A stretch of DNA of 64,000 nucleotides, from positions 25,213 through 89,212 of the forward strand of contig MU004185.1 in NCBI GenBank assembly GCA_010093605.1. Reading direction: 5' to 3'. Positions 54,428 through 64,000 of the stretch are shown piece after piece. A program made the position numbers and the translations under genes. The stretch's first letter is position 1. Each line of letters starts with the position of its first letter. Origin of the DNA: Lophium mytilinum. Taxonomy: Eukaryota > Ascomycota > Dothideomycetes > Mytilinidiales > Mytilinidiaceae. The notes beneath the pieces are model-generated. The model was given only the letters and a program-made list of their open reading frames with translations. It had not been told where the DNA came from and did not search any database.

Positions 54428-55194
54428 GGTTTCTCACAAAGAGAGGAAGTGTCTTGAGACGAATGTGTAGTACGGCGATGCAGGACCAGAATGCAGAGGT
54501 TATCTCGGGCTTGATATAGATATAAGGACTATAAAATGAGACTCTCCACGCCTCAAAACTCAAATGAACTAAGCCGTTTTGTCTTGACTCAAATATGGCG
54601 CCTATCACCTAGCAAAAATGGAAAATGAGACGCCACAATTCCCTGGCGTCTCCATGCTATGGGATACGGATTTGTGGAGTATGGGGTAATCTTGCGGGGA
54701 AGCGCAACGATGATTCATTAGTTCCCTCTAGCGGCTCCTGCAGATTGGTCCCAGTCAATCGTCCTTGTCTCTGAAGGCACATGCGCACTACGGTCATTGA
54801 AGTCCGGGGGACGCGACTGATCAACGCAACCATCGGCTGCGTTCTGCCGGCCAACATCACTGGCCACACCTCTATCCTATTGGTCTACGGCTAGTATGCA
54901 GGTGAGGTGGATTCACATGCACATATTACCAGCTCCATGGTCTCGGAGTTGACTTTTTGGCATGGTCTGAAGGTTGTCGCCGCGGAGGCAGAAGACCGAC
55001 TTTTCATAGTCTCTCCGGCATTGGAGAGACCGTGGTCAAAAAAGGACCAATGAAGGCAAGCCCTTGGGAACGATCAGGGTTCCAGACGCAATACATCAGG
55101 TATTCCCGCCATAGGCAATGTAAAGTTTCTTCGTATACTACCAATAATTTGATAACCTTGCTACGCTTGCCGTACGGCTAATTTCTCTGTCGCA
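54428..55194. other. Divergent promoter, transporter and monooxygenase 2
   Basis: 767 bases between divergent genes; contains the perfect inverted repeat listed at 55009-55030. No gene seen. Confidence 0.55.
55009..55030. promoter_or_regulatory. Perfect inverted repeat in the cluster's divergent promoter
   Basis: GTCTCTCC and GGAGAGAC are perfect 8-base arms around a 6-base spacer (GGCATT). It lies 165-186 bases before the monooxygenase 2 ATG and about 580 bases before the transporter ATG. The neighbouring Zn2Cys6 gene is an obvious candidate binder, since such factors bind as dimers to symmetric sites; this is inference. Confidence 0.5.
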
Positions 55195-57418
55195 ATGGTC
55201 TATCCGGGCCAACTCCATTATTCTGAGTTCAAAGCTCCAATATTGAATAGACCAATCGACGATCCAGGCCGCAAACTCCGGATCATTTGCATTGGCGCTG
55301 GAATCTCGGGAGTTACGACTGCAATTCGTTTCCGACAGCATTTAGGCGCAAACATAGACCTTCAGATATACGAGAAAAATGCGGGTATGGGCGAAGAGCA
55401 CTCCCAGAGAATCAGCATAGCATACACTGACTGGGTTTGGTAGATATTGGAGGTGTGTGGCTGGAGAATAAATACCCAGGCGTAGCCTGCGACATCCCAG
55501 CGCCGTGTTTCGCGTTTTTGTTTGAAGACAACCCTGATTGGTCTGAATACTATGCTGGAGGTAAAGAGATCAAGGACTATGTGCAGCGAGTGGCTACAAA
55601 GTATGGTGTCAGAGAAATGATGAAGTTTCAGCATCCTGTGCAAGAAGCAGTATGGCACGAGGGAGACGGGAAATGGCGGCTCAAGATCCATGACATCCAG
55701 AATGATGTGGTAGGTCTTCAGGACTTCCTCATCTAGGTTGCACAGCTAATATCCTGACAGATGATTGAAGATGAGGCGGATATCGTGGTGATGGCGTGGG
55801 GTATGCTGAATAACTGGGAGTTCCCCAAGATTCCGGGAATTTCCATGTTCAAAGGCCCCAATATGCATACTGCTGATTATGACGAGACTTTTGATCCCAC
55901 GGATAAGGTGGTCGCGCTTGTTGGGGGAGGATCAACTGGTGTGCAGGTGCTTCCGCACATCCAGAAGAAGGCAAAGAGGGTACATCATTACATGAGATCG
56001 CAGTGAGTACCTCCACTAGCCCCCATGTCTAATGCCAGAGTAGGAGAGCTGAATCGTCGAAATAGGAACTGGATAGCTCCTGTTGGGTTCGGGGCCGGCG
56101 AGCTTCAAAAGCGCCAGGCGCTCGAAGCCGGAAACTGTACGTAATGTAGCGAAACGTGATGAACCTCAGCTGACGGCAAACCAACTAGTTTCATATGCAG
56201 AAGAAGAACGTCGACGCTGGGCTGAAGATCCAACATCTTACCATGAGTATCGTCGGGGCATCGAGGATGGTATAATGGCATATATGGCAGAGTCGGGATT
56301 CACCTACGGTTCTCCAGAGCAGCAAAAGATGGAAGGAGAGTTCCGAGCGCGCATGAAACGTGCCCTGGGCCAAAGACCCGAGATCTTGAAAACGTTACTT
56401 CCAGAATTTCCTCCTGGGTGTCGTAGGCTGGTACCAGGGCCTGGGTACCTCGAGGCGGTCGTAAAGGATAACATCGAATGGATCCCGGAGCAGATCGAGA
56501 AAGTGACTGCAGAAGGCATTGTAACTAAGGATGGTATATTACACAGATGCGACGCTATCATCTGGGCGACTGGCTTCATTTGGTAGGCATAGCTCCTCAT
56601 ACTTTGAGAGGCGCATGCTGATTATGATACCTAGTGATTTCAGAAGCCGCTTTCCAGTCACTGGCCGCGACGGAATTACTTGGAACCAAGTGATGGATCC
56701 GGAGCCTGAGGCGTATCTCGGAGTCCTTGTCGACAAAATGCCAAACTGCTTCCTGTACTTTGGTCCTAATTGCGCGCCTGGCGCTGGAAACGCCTACCTT
56801 GCTATAGAGACCGAATGCGAGTTGATGATCTCGTGTATCAAGAAGATCCTAAGAGAAAAGATCAAGTCGATTTGCATCAAGTCAGTATCTCAGCACAGTT
56901 ATAGAAATTCGCGGGTAGTGATCCTGATCCGTCTTAGGCAAGAGAGAGTAAAGCAATACGTCGCGCACGTCAATGAATACCTTAAGAACACCATCTTTGG
57001 ACAGCCGGTAGGCCACGCACGAAAGCTATTTGACCAACACGACTATTAACTCCAACAGTGCAAATCGTGGTTCAAAAGAGGCGATCCAACCGGTCGAAAC
57101 ATCGCATACTACCCTGGAAACTCGTTAAACCTGCTCTACGTAGCAAGGAATCCCCGATGGGAAGACTTTGACTATACGTACCTAGACGAAATGGGCGGCA
57201 ATCCCTTGACGTGGCTCGGCAATGGCTATACGATGGCCGACTACGATGGCAGTTCGAGGACTTCGTACCTTGATCCGGCGGTCATCGACTATCCGCCGAT
57301 ACCTGAGGCAGAGATTCCTGTGAATGAAAATACGACCAGTGAGAGCTATGAGCGGGTGGAGATCAAAGATCCTGCAGATGTCAGTGTTGTACTGCTCCCA
57401 AGAACAACTGCTGCATAG
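55195..57418 (+). CDS. Baeyer-Villiger-type flavin monooxygenase 2
   Basis: Eight exons: 55195-55384, 55444-55709, 55761-56002, 56066-56136, 56189-56582, 56635-56880, 56938-57007 and 57059-57418. All junctions keep frame with introns of 51-63 bp; 612 residues. An apparent TAA at 57047 lies inside the last intron (TATTAAC is its branch site). The FAD motif is CIGAGISGV (34-39), then DIGGVWLENKYPGVACDIP. The fingerprint is FKGPNMHTADYD, again with Tyr where Trp is usual, and the NADP motif is LVGGGSTGVQ. ATGF and CDFRSRFPVTGRDG follow. The enzyme resembles fungal ketone or sterol-side-chain monooxygenases, but the substrate is not predictable. It has far more introns than monooxygenase 1, so the two are not a recent duplicate. 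Confidence 0.88.
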
Positions 57419-57673
57419 AAAGCTCGCACTGTATCGTCAAGACTGCGGTGACATTGGTTGGTGATCAGATTTATATAGACATCAGAGAAAGAAGAAGTTT
57501 CATGATGTTTCGGGCTTCGTTCTCCGGGATGCGGGGTGCAAAACAAGCGAATCGTGGGGTAGACTAGCGAGGCGGCATGAAGATCAGCTAGTGAATTTAG
57601 TTCCCCTGCGGAGATCGACCTGCGACCTGCGACTCGCGACTCATCTCAATCACTTCCCACTATACTCCTAGCC
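57419..57673. other. Promoter of the Zn2Cys6 regulator
   Basis: 255 bases; a direct CGACCTGCGACCTGCGACTCGCGACTC-type repetition at about 57616-57641 (CGAC/CTGCGAC words). No gene. Confidence 0.4.
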
Positions 57674-60029
57674 ATGAATGAACAAACGTACCCCCGGCCA
57701 GTCCCTGCGTTGCAAAAAGATGGAATGGGAGGACTGCCTGGTATCCAATCGTACTCTAATATCTCAAGCTTTACTCACCCTCGACCGGCTGCAAAGCCGA
57801 ATCGCAAACCAAAGCAGCTGGCATGCATAAGTTGTCGCCGAAAAAAGGTCAAAGTAAGTATACTTGATACAACAGTAACCAATGAAAGCGTTAAAGCTCA
57901 CAACACGTATTAGTGCTTACCTGGCTCCGGTGGGAGAGACGCCTGCTCCCTTTGCGCAAAGCTAAAGATCGAATGCTTCATCCCACAAGTCGACGAACGG
58001 CGCCAGTCGACCCCGAAGCGGTTGGTCAGAGATCTATGTGCTCAAATTGCCCAGCTTCAAGCCGAGTTAGATACGCATAAGCAGTACTGCCTCATGGGAC
58101 CAGAGCAAGGAGACTCGTGCTCAGCCCAAGACGAAATTTTGAGCCCAGCATCCGAGTCTGGCAAATCTGACGGCTCAAAGTCTAGCAACTCCGACAATAT
58201 GATCGTCCGGTTATGTGGGGGCCAACGCCAGCTCAACAGCGACAGAGTTGGCCGGCTACGTTTCTTTGGTCCAACGTCGAGTTTGCATCTGGCGGAAAGC
58301 GTGACGTCCTCGGTCTTGATACGCGAATCGAACGGAACGAGATCGCAGCTGCAGTGGCAAGATGAGTTTCCTCTAGACCTTCAGCAGCATCTTTTTAACC
58401 TGTTTTGGACGTATCAGCATCAAGTGCTGCCTATCATACATAAAGAAGGTACATCCTTACTTGATCCAAAGCATAGTAGCGGGTTGACGCTGACTTCTGA
58501 ACCAAAGCTTTCCTCCGTGATATGAACAACGGCCATACGAAATACTGCAGCAGGCTTTTGGTGTACTGCATCCTGACTAGAGCAGCGGCGATATCTGACC
58601 AACCAGGGCTTCGAGCTTTGGCTCTGAGCGATGATGCAGATGACGATCCGCCGTTCCTTGTCCGGAAGTGTGTCTCTTATCTAGATATCGAACTAAACAA
58701 TCCGGGAATTACAACATGTCAAGCGTTGCAACTCCTCAGCGAGATGCACTGCGCAATATCGAATGATACAAAAGGCTGGATGTACGCTGGTAAGGACTTG
58801 CCGTTTCTAGCCTACGGTGGATGGATAAAGACTCACGCACTGTAGGCGGAGCTGGCCGCCTAGCATACGAGCTTGGTCTACACAGCGATAGCACAGGTCT
58901 CAGCACGAGTTTGAACAAGGTCGATCTAGAAGTGAGACAATTAGTGTTCTGGAGCTGTTTCAATCTTGACAGGTAAAGGTCGAGAAACTCGTCTAGAAGA
59001 CTCTCACTAACCGTGAAAGGCAATGGGCACTCTATCTTGGTAGGCCTCAATGTATAAAACTAGAAGATGTTTCGGTCAAGAGACCTGGAGATGGGTTATC
59101 GGACTTACCATCGGAAGAGACGAAGATTGCAGTGGCTTGGACAAGCTTGCTGGAGATTGTTGGTCTGATATGCGATAATCTGTAAGCCTTGGTTTCGGAA
59201 CATACCCTAGCGAAAGCGGCTCTGACGACCTAGAAACGGGGTCAAAACTATACGGCGAGAGATAACGACTCTAGACCAACGCCTCCGCAGCTGGCCATCA
59301 TCTCTCGATCCTTCATTTCAATATAATCCCCATCAATCTCCGGCGGTCATAATCTTGCAGTAAGTCTTGTCTGCGTACCTATTAACTGCGTGAGTTTCGC
59401 TGATGCCAGGCTGCAATAGCATGCAATACGCCGCCGCCTTGATCCTCCTCCACCGCCCTGTCGCCCACTTCGGAACAGACTCTGACTCAACAGCACACAC
59501 ATCTGCCAGTGAAACCTCACGCCAAATCTGCGTACATAATGCCTGCTTGATCGCTCAGTACCTCCAAGAGTACTACGAGAAACACGGCAGTGTACTCACC
59601 ATGTCCTGGGTCGCGCTTCATATCATCGCCACCGCATCAACTACGCTCGTCGCCAACATTGCTGAGCGGAAAGGCTCCATTGATTTCAAATCACAGCTCT
59701 CATGCCTGCAGACGTGCATGCGGTCATTGAACGAGTTGGAGAAGAGCCATGTGGTGACGAGGAGGGTGAGGAAGGTTATCCAACATGCGATTCGCTTGTT
59801 GGACTTGGATTCGACCATTGACTCAATGACTACGTCGCTTCCCTACGTGGGTTCGTCGTCGTCGCAATTGGCTGGGTTGTCTGAGCCACTGGTGACGCCG
59901 AGTCAGGATTTGGAGTTTGGGCCTGCGAGACTGGAGACGATCCCAGAGGTGTTCCAATTCAACGATCTGCTACCTGTTTGGTCGCAGTTCGATATGTTGA
60001 ATTCGTTCGAGTCTTACTTTTCGGGATAG
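57674..60029 (+). CDS. Zn2Cys6 transcription factor with fungal_trans domain
   Basis: Seven exons: 57674-57853, 57914-58448, 58508-58789, 58846-58972, 59020-59181, 59234-59359 and 59420-60029, all phase-consistent (introns 47-60 bp); 673 residues. The DNA-binding cluster ACISCRRKKVKC-x10-C-x2-C-x6-C is split by the first intron just before its third cysteine. A short coiled coil follows (RDLCAQIAQLQAELDTH). The fungal_trans domain includes WTYQHQVLPIIHKEAFL, GRLAYELGLHSDS and FWSCFNLDRQWALYLGRP, and ILHMQYAAALILLHRP near the C-terminal third. It sits at the end of the oxidoreductase cluster and is the likely pathway-specific activator or repressor. The inverted repeat at 55009 is a candidate target. 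Confidence 0.88.
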
Positions 60030-60244
60030 GAATCTTGGCTGCAAGAGCAAGTACTAGTCCTTTAGGGAATGCTCCATTAGGTGACTAAACCTAAATCACG
60101 TTTCGAGCGACTAGTCTTAATAGAGTTCCAATATACTAGATACACACACGATCTATATATAGTCGATTCGAATTACGTCGTTAGGTCGTTAAATACAACC
60201 GACCCTCACTATTTACTAGCGTGAAATTCTCACATGAAAAGACT

Positions 60245-61742
60245 TTAAACATTAACAGTACAAGCGCCACCCGTAGGGACAATGCTAACAGCATCAAACT
60301 CAAGGTTACAACTGCTAACAGCGCACGTAGACCGGATAGACAAGACAGCGGTAGTACCTCCAGCCACAAAAGAGAACGAGTACTTGTACATCTGGCTATT
60401 GGAAGTCGTCAATGGAAGCGTCAGGACGGTAGTCCCATCCATGCTCACGACACTTGCCGAGTTCGAATCTCGCTGGTTCCAGAATGTGACGGTGTACGCG
60501 CCGCCGGGTGTCAGCTGTTGGATGGTGTTGCTGATGGTGACTACGTCTTGCACATCGTGCAATTGGACCATTCCAACCATGGTGCCGTCTATGGCCGTGA
60601 CGCCTATTTCAGATGCTGGTATAAAAATGAATGCCGAATACTCGTTGTCGACGATAGGGGTGATATAATTGACACTCCAGTCTCCCCCGTATGACTCGAA
60701 ATTGGCATCCTTTATATACCCGGGGCCACAGGTCGGCAATGGCGTAGCTGATGAAGTGCTCGAGGATGTGGAGGTTGTGGTAGGCGCAGCCGATGAAGTA
60801 CTTGACAGCGTCGAGGTGGGCGACGCGGAGCTGGAAGCCGAGCTGAAAGGGATAAGCTTAGCGCCCATAACGCCCGTATTAGATTGTGCGTCGTTTGCTT
60901 CCGATTTCATGTAGCAAGGGCCCGGAGTTCCAGGGACATAAGAGACATCCACGCAGCCTGCGGTTGCGCTGCAAGTCTGTTTTACGAGTCAGCTACATAG
61001 CTTGTTGTGAAACGGTGTCTACTCACTGAGATGCAGCTTTCGAGGCTAGATTTCCAGGATATGGCCAAATCTCCGTCGTAACGGTCCATAAAGCACTCGA
61101 TGAGATATACTGAGCCAGTGCTGTCAACATAGCAAGAGCCGGCTGGTTCAGGACAAGAGAGTGGACTGGTCATGAAGCCGCCGGTGCAAACTCCGGGGGT
61201 CGAGGTTGGGGTCGCTACGGAGATGACCGATGAGGATGCGGAAGAGGTGGTTTGGGTGAGGTAGCAATTGAGGACGTGGACGAAGGGAGAGCGCCCTGCT
61301 TGACAGCGCCCCACACGCCTCCATTCGCTTGTGGTGCACCGGCAGAGCTCTTAAGATAGCAGGGACCAGGGGATCCGGGAATGTATGAGACATCGACGCA
61401 GCCTGACGTTACATCACAAGCCTATCGTAACGGTCAGCTACCCGTCCGGTGATTGTACTCTTGTTCACTCACCTCAATGCAGCCTGCAAGGCTGGACTCC
61501 CAGGCAACAGATAGGTCATTTCCATAGCGATCTACGGAGCACTCGACGGTAAAGACACTGCCATCGGTGGCAGTGTACGTGGTTCCGTCGGCGTCAGGAC
61601 ATGTGACGACCTTCTTCGCAGCCCAAACGCCCGTAGCAGACTCACCACCGTCAAGCGAGCTCTTCGGATAGCACGCGCCTCCGTTGTAGGAGACGGCAGC
61701 ACAGCCCACGGTACTGTCGCAAATATTTAAAATTTGTCTCGT
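60245..61742 (-). CDS. PAN/Apple-repeat extracellular protein, start unresolved
   Basis: Visible exons are 61742 to about 61486, then about 61423 to a linker, and two more down to 60245, separated by introns with GTGAGT donors. The protein has two complete PAN/Apple-like modules and the end of another. Each reads TVECSVDRYGNDL or similar, SSLAGCIE, then GCVDVSYIPGSPGPCY. A Ser/Thr-rich linker leads to a C-terminal beta-sandwich domain of carbohydrate-binding type (CGPGYIKDANFESYGGDW onward). Such proteins are usually secreted or wall-bound. No signal peptide is connected: the first exon begins within a module, and a plausible signal-like ATG frame upstream (about 61836) is separated by a stop. 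Between modules two and three the frame changes in the Ser/Thr linker with no usable intron, so the gene may be damaged. Confidence 0.6.
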
Positions 61743-62365
61743 CTACAATGAACGCCGTTGAAGTAGCCGAATTTCTGTCTTCCCATGGAGTATTAGAATC
61801 AAGGCCCGCAATATTGTAGTTCTTTTACTCTGCATTGCCCTGAGTGCCTCTTCCTAGGAATGTAATAGGGTCTTACGTTCTCAAACACAACAACGCTGAA
61901 ATGGTTCTAGACGACGTGAACGGAACAATTAACAGCATAACCAAGATTGCTGTATTTTTTTGGTTGCAGAGTGGTATCTTGAGGAGAAATATCTAAAAAT
62001 GATTGTCATATCAACTATGACTTTATAGGCTTATGAGGAAAGATTTAAGATGTCTGAACAAAAAGAGATTTTCGGGACGGGGGGTTTCTCGCGACCTACG
62101 GAAGCACCTTAATAGGTTAGCTAGTGCCTGAATTCTTTCGCGGGATATGCTGTACCACTATATGATCGCAAGCAGGACCGTCCCTTTATGAAATATATAC
62201 GCTATGAAATTGCTATAAGACGTACTGTGTGTGACTCTGAAGGCACACTCCCAGTAGCTTCGTTTCTTACTCCTCTAACCCCTCACTTCATCGCCTGACA
62301 TTACTATAAGGAGCAGGCCAGGCAGCAGCTATCAGCTTTGTCAAAGCGCAGTCCAATCTTGCTCC
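61743..62365. other. Intergenic region
   Basis: 626 bases with no clear gene. A short minus-strand ATG frame near 61836 (MQSKRTTILRALILIL) resembles a signal peptide and could be the lost start of the PAN-repeat gene. Confidence 0.35.
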
Positions 62366-64000
62366 TCAACACACCCAAGAGCAGTCTGCTTGCACGATCT
62401 ATGATACGTTAGCTCACCCATTTCTCAAAAACCACGAACCAGGGGTTACTTACAGGCTTCTTATCATCACCATCATCAACTGTCCAGGCACTGCAGCTCG
62501 GCAGCTTGCTATCCTGATCCCAAGTATCAAAGATAAAACTCCCAGCCTGAACCTCGATAGGCCACGTTTTAAATGTCTTCGTTTCCTTCCGAACGAGAAC
62601 GGGGTCTCTAGCAAAAAGCTCCAGCGCGCGCTTCCAGATGTTCCGCTTGTTGTTTTCTCTACCCCCCTTCAAGAATTCGACGAAGACGGGGTACGGGAGC
62701 TTGGTGTTGGCAGCTTCGAATCCTACGGTGTTGCCGATTTCGGATCGGGACGTTTTGTTCAAGAGCTCCTTGCCGCCGTTGTCGCTGATGGCAATGTTCC
62801 AGTTGATGTACGGATTGCCGGCGGGAGCCTCCTTCCATTCTCTGATGCGAAGTTTGCAGGTGCCTTTTTGGTATGTAGGAGGTGGCGGAGGCGGAGTTGA
62901 AGAGGGCTTGGATGGCTTCAAGGTCGTGGGGGCGGGGCCTTTGGACGAGGCCTTAGCTGGAGCGGATGGCTTCATCGACGGTTTCACCGAGGGATTCACC
63001 GAGGGCTTCACCGAGGGCTTCACCGAGGGCTTCGCCGATGGCTTAGCAGAGGGCTTCGCAGAGGGCTTCAACGTCGCGGGCGCTGAGTTCGCGTTCTACA
63101 CACTGAGTTAGCAAAGCTTTTGTTAGAGTTAAGGAACATGTACTTACCGGCCTGGTACACGCAGGGGAGTCTCTTTTGTGAGGAGCCATATCGGGATGCA
63201 ATTGGTTAGGCAAGGCCGGCCACATTTTCTTGAGAATTGGATTTGGCCGGTCCTCGACCCAAAGTTGAAACGCTGCCAACTGCTGGTCCTTATTGCACCC
63301 AGGATATGCGAAAAGGCTGGCATCTTCCTCTATAGCTTCTAATGGGTCGTACTGGAAGAGAGCCTTACCCTGAGGCCAGGAAAAACCGTGAGGGTTTTCC
63401 GGATTTCGAACGCGCGGATCTTCTCCTGGTAGGGCATTGTAATCGGCAACACGTATGCGATCCCGATTGGCGTGATAATCCCATCCAAGGATCTCGTTAA
63501 TTTTATCCTTGAGCATTGCGACTTGGAGGGGATACTGTATAATACCTGCCGCTGGCTGGCCTGATGTGGCTACATCTCGATCTTGTGGAGTGATGATTAT
63601 AACCTCTGGGTCGGTATCTGGGGCAAGCATCCCTCCAGGTGCGGTGTGTACACGAAGTCCCTGGTCACTTCGGTTTGGGTCCCACGTAGTGCCCCGGTCT
63701 AGTGCGCCTAGAACCTCATTAACAAATAGATCGTACTCAAAATATAACCCAGCAGGTGATGTTTTGTCGGTTACTGGATCGTACGTCGTTCCCCTTGACA
63801 CCACGAATGACCCGACTTCCCAGAAATGGGTTTGATAAATTCCTATATCCAAGTTAGCGACTTCTTGTACTTTACGACTCCACCCCTTGGTTGCGTTTAC
63901 TTACCTTTACGAGATGCTACGACAACGGACGTACAACCGTACAGATTGACAACACCCGTCTTCAATGGCTTGTTGAGGAACTCCCTTGTTATAGCAGTGG
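62366..64000 (-). CDS. KPS-repeat protein of a conserved fungal type (5' end outside window)
   Basis: Exons 64000-63905 (open at the window edge), 63842-63149, 63095-62454 and a probable last exon 62398-62366 (ending CSWVC); introns 62, 53 and 55 bp. If the last intron is not used the stop is at 62409. The N-terminal domain has LYGCTSVVVASRKG joined to IYQTHFWEVGSF and later PEVIIITPQDRDV, a pattern seen in many uncharacterised Pezizomycotina proteins. The middle is a run of KPSA/KPSV tetrapeptides from 12-bp tandem repeats (about 62970-63070), then poly-Pro. The C-terminal domain (CKLRIREWKEAPAGNPYINW) looks like a beta sandwich. Probably extracellular or wall-associated; function unknown. 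Confidence 0.65.
62970..63075 (-). repeat. 12-bp coding tandem repeat (Lys-Pro-Ser-Ala/Val)
   Basis: About nine degenerate copies of a 12-base unit (GAGGGCTTCACC-like on the plus strand) encode a Lys-Pro-Ser-X run. Several central copies are identical, so the array probably varies in length between strains. Confidence 0.85.

Noticed and set aside
57047-57049. Apparent TAA stop in monooxygenase 2
   Set aside because: It falls inside a 51-bp intron (GTAGGC donor, TATTAAC branch, CAG acceptor); splicing restores CKSWFKRGDPTGRN in frame.
45316-60029. Search for a PKS, NRPS or terpene synthase backbone
   Set aside because: None of the frames shows ketosynthase, adenylation or DDxxD-type motifs; the cluster consists only of tailoring enzymes, transporter and regulator.
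60452-60476. Sequence GAGTTCGAATCTCGC resembling a tRNA B box
   Set aside because: It lies inside the carbohydrate-binding-like domain coding frame (WNQRDSNSASVV on the minus strand) and has no matching A box or cloverleaf arms.

Overview
The window looks like one contig from a filamentous ascomycete (Pezizomycotina, plausibly Dothideomycetes). The evidence is short spliceosomal introns (mostly 45-65 bp, GTAAGT-like donors, CTRAC-type branch sites), a 7.7 kb AT-rich block with the CpA-to-TpA signature of repeat-induced point mutation (RIP), and typical fungal families: HET domain, Zn2Cys6 and C2H2 regulators, a rhodopsin-domain membrane protein, a TRI12-like transporter, PAN/Apple repeats and a BBE-type flavin oxidase. 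No species is assigned.

Layout. 1-7740: RIP-mutated, gene-free DNA whose right end is a 151-bp tandem satellite. 7836-9754 (-): basic/acidic, probably nuclear protein. 12031-13962 (+): two RapZ C-terminal-like domains with two CCCH zinc fingers between them, the most unusual protein here. 15205-26048: a group of five RING-type genes (15205, 18650, 21915, 23445, 25339) interleaved with an unknown gene and a pyridoxal-reductase-like aldo-keto reductase. 26344-29040 (-): C2H2/fungal_trans regulator. 30558-31588 (+): triple zinc-knuckle protein. 32176-36320 (-): BBE oxidase and a five-exon cytochrome P450. 37144-38579 (+): rhodopsin-domain gene with an in-frame stop. 39422-41258 (+): F-box-like/ankyrin protein. 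42094-45016 (+): HET-domain protein.

45316-60029 reads as one metabolic cluster: zinc alcohol dehydrogenase, SDR, Baeyer-Villiger-type flavin monooxygenase, second SDR (with a stop), MFS exporter, second Baeyer-Villiger-type monooxygenase and a Zn2Cys6 regulator. There is no polyketide synthase, NRPS or terpene synthase in the window. A catabolic or tailoring pathway (alcohol to ketone to ester/lactone, plus export) is the simplest reading. The exporter and second monooxygenase diverge from a promoter holding a perfect 8+6+8 inverted repeat. 60245-64000 (-) holds two genes likely to be extracellular: a PAN-repeat protein and a KPS-repeat protein that runs off the window.

Several genes between 37 and 62 kb carry single disruptions (stops or frame problems), suggesting decaying accessory genes or assembly errors. 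Gene models are joined by hand from frame-consistent splice sites; none was checked against RNA or a database.
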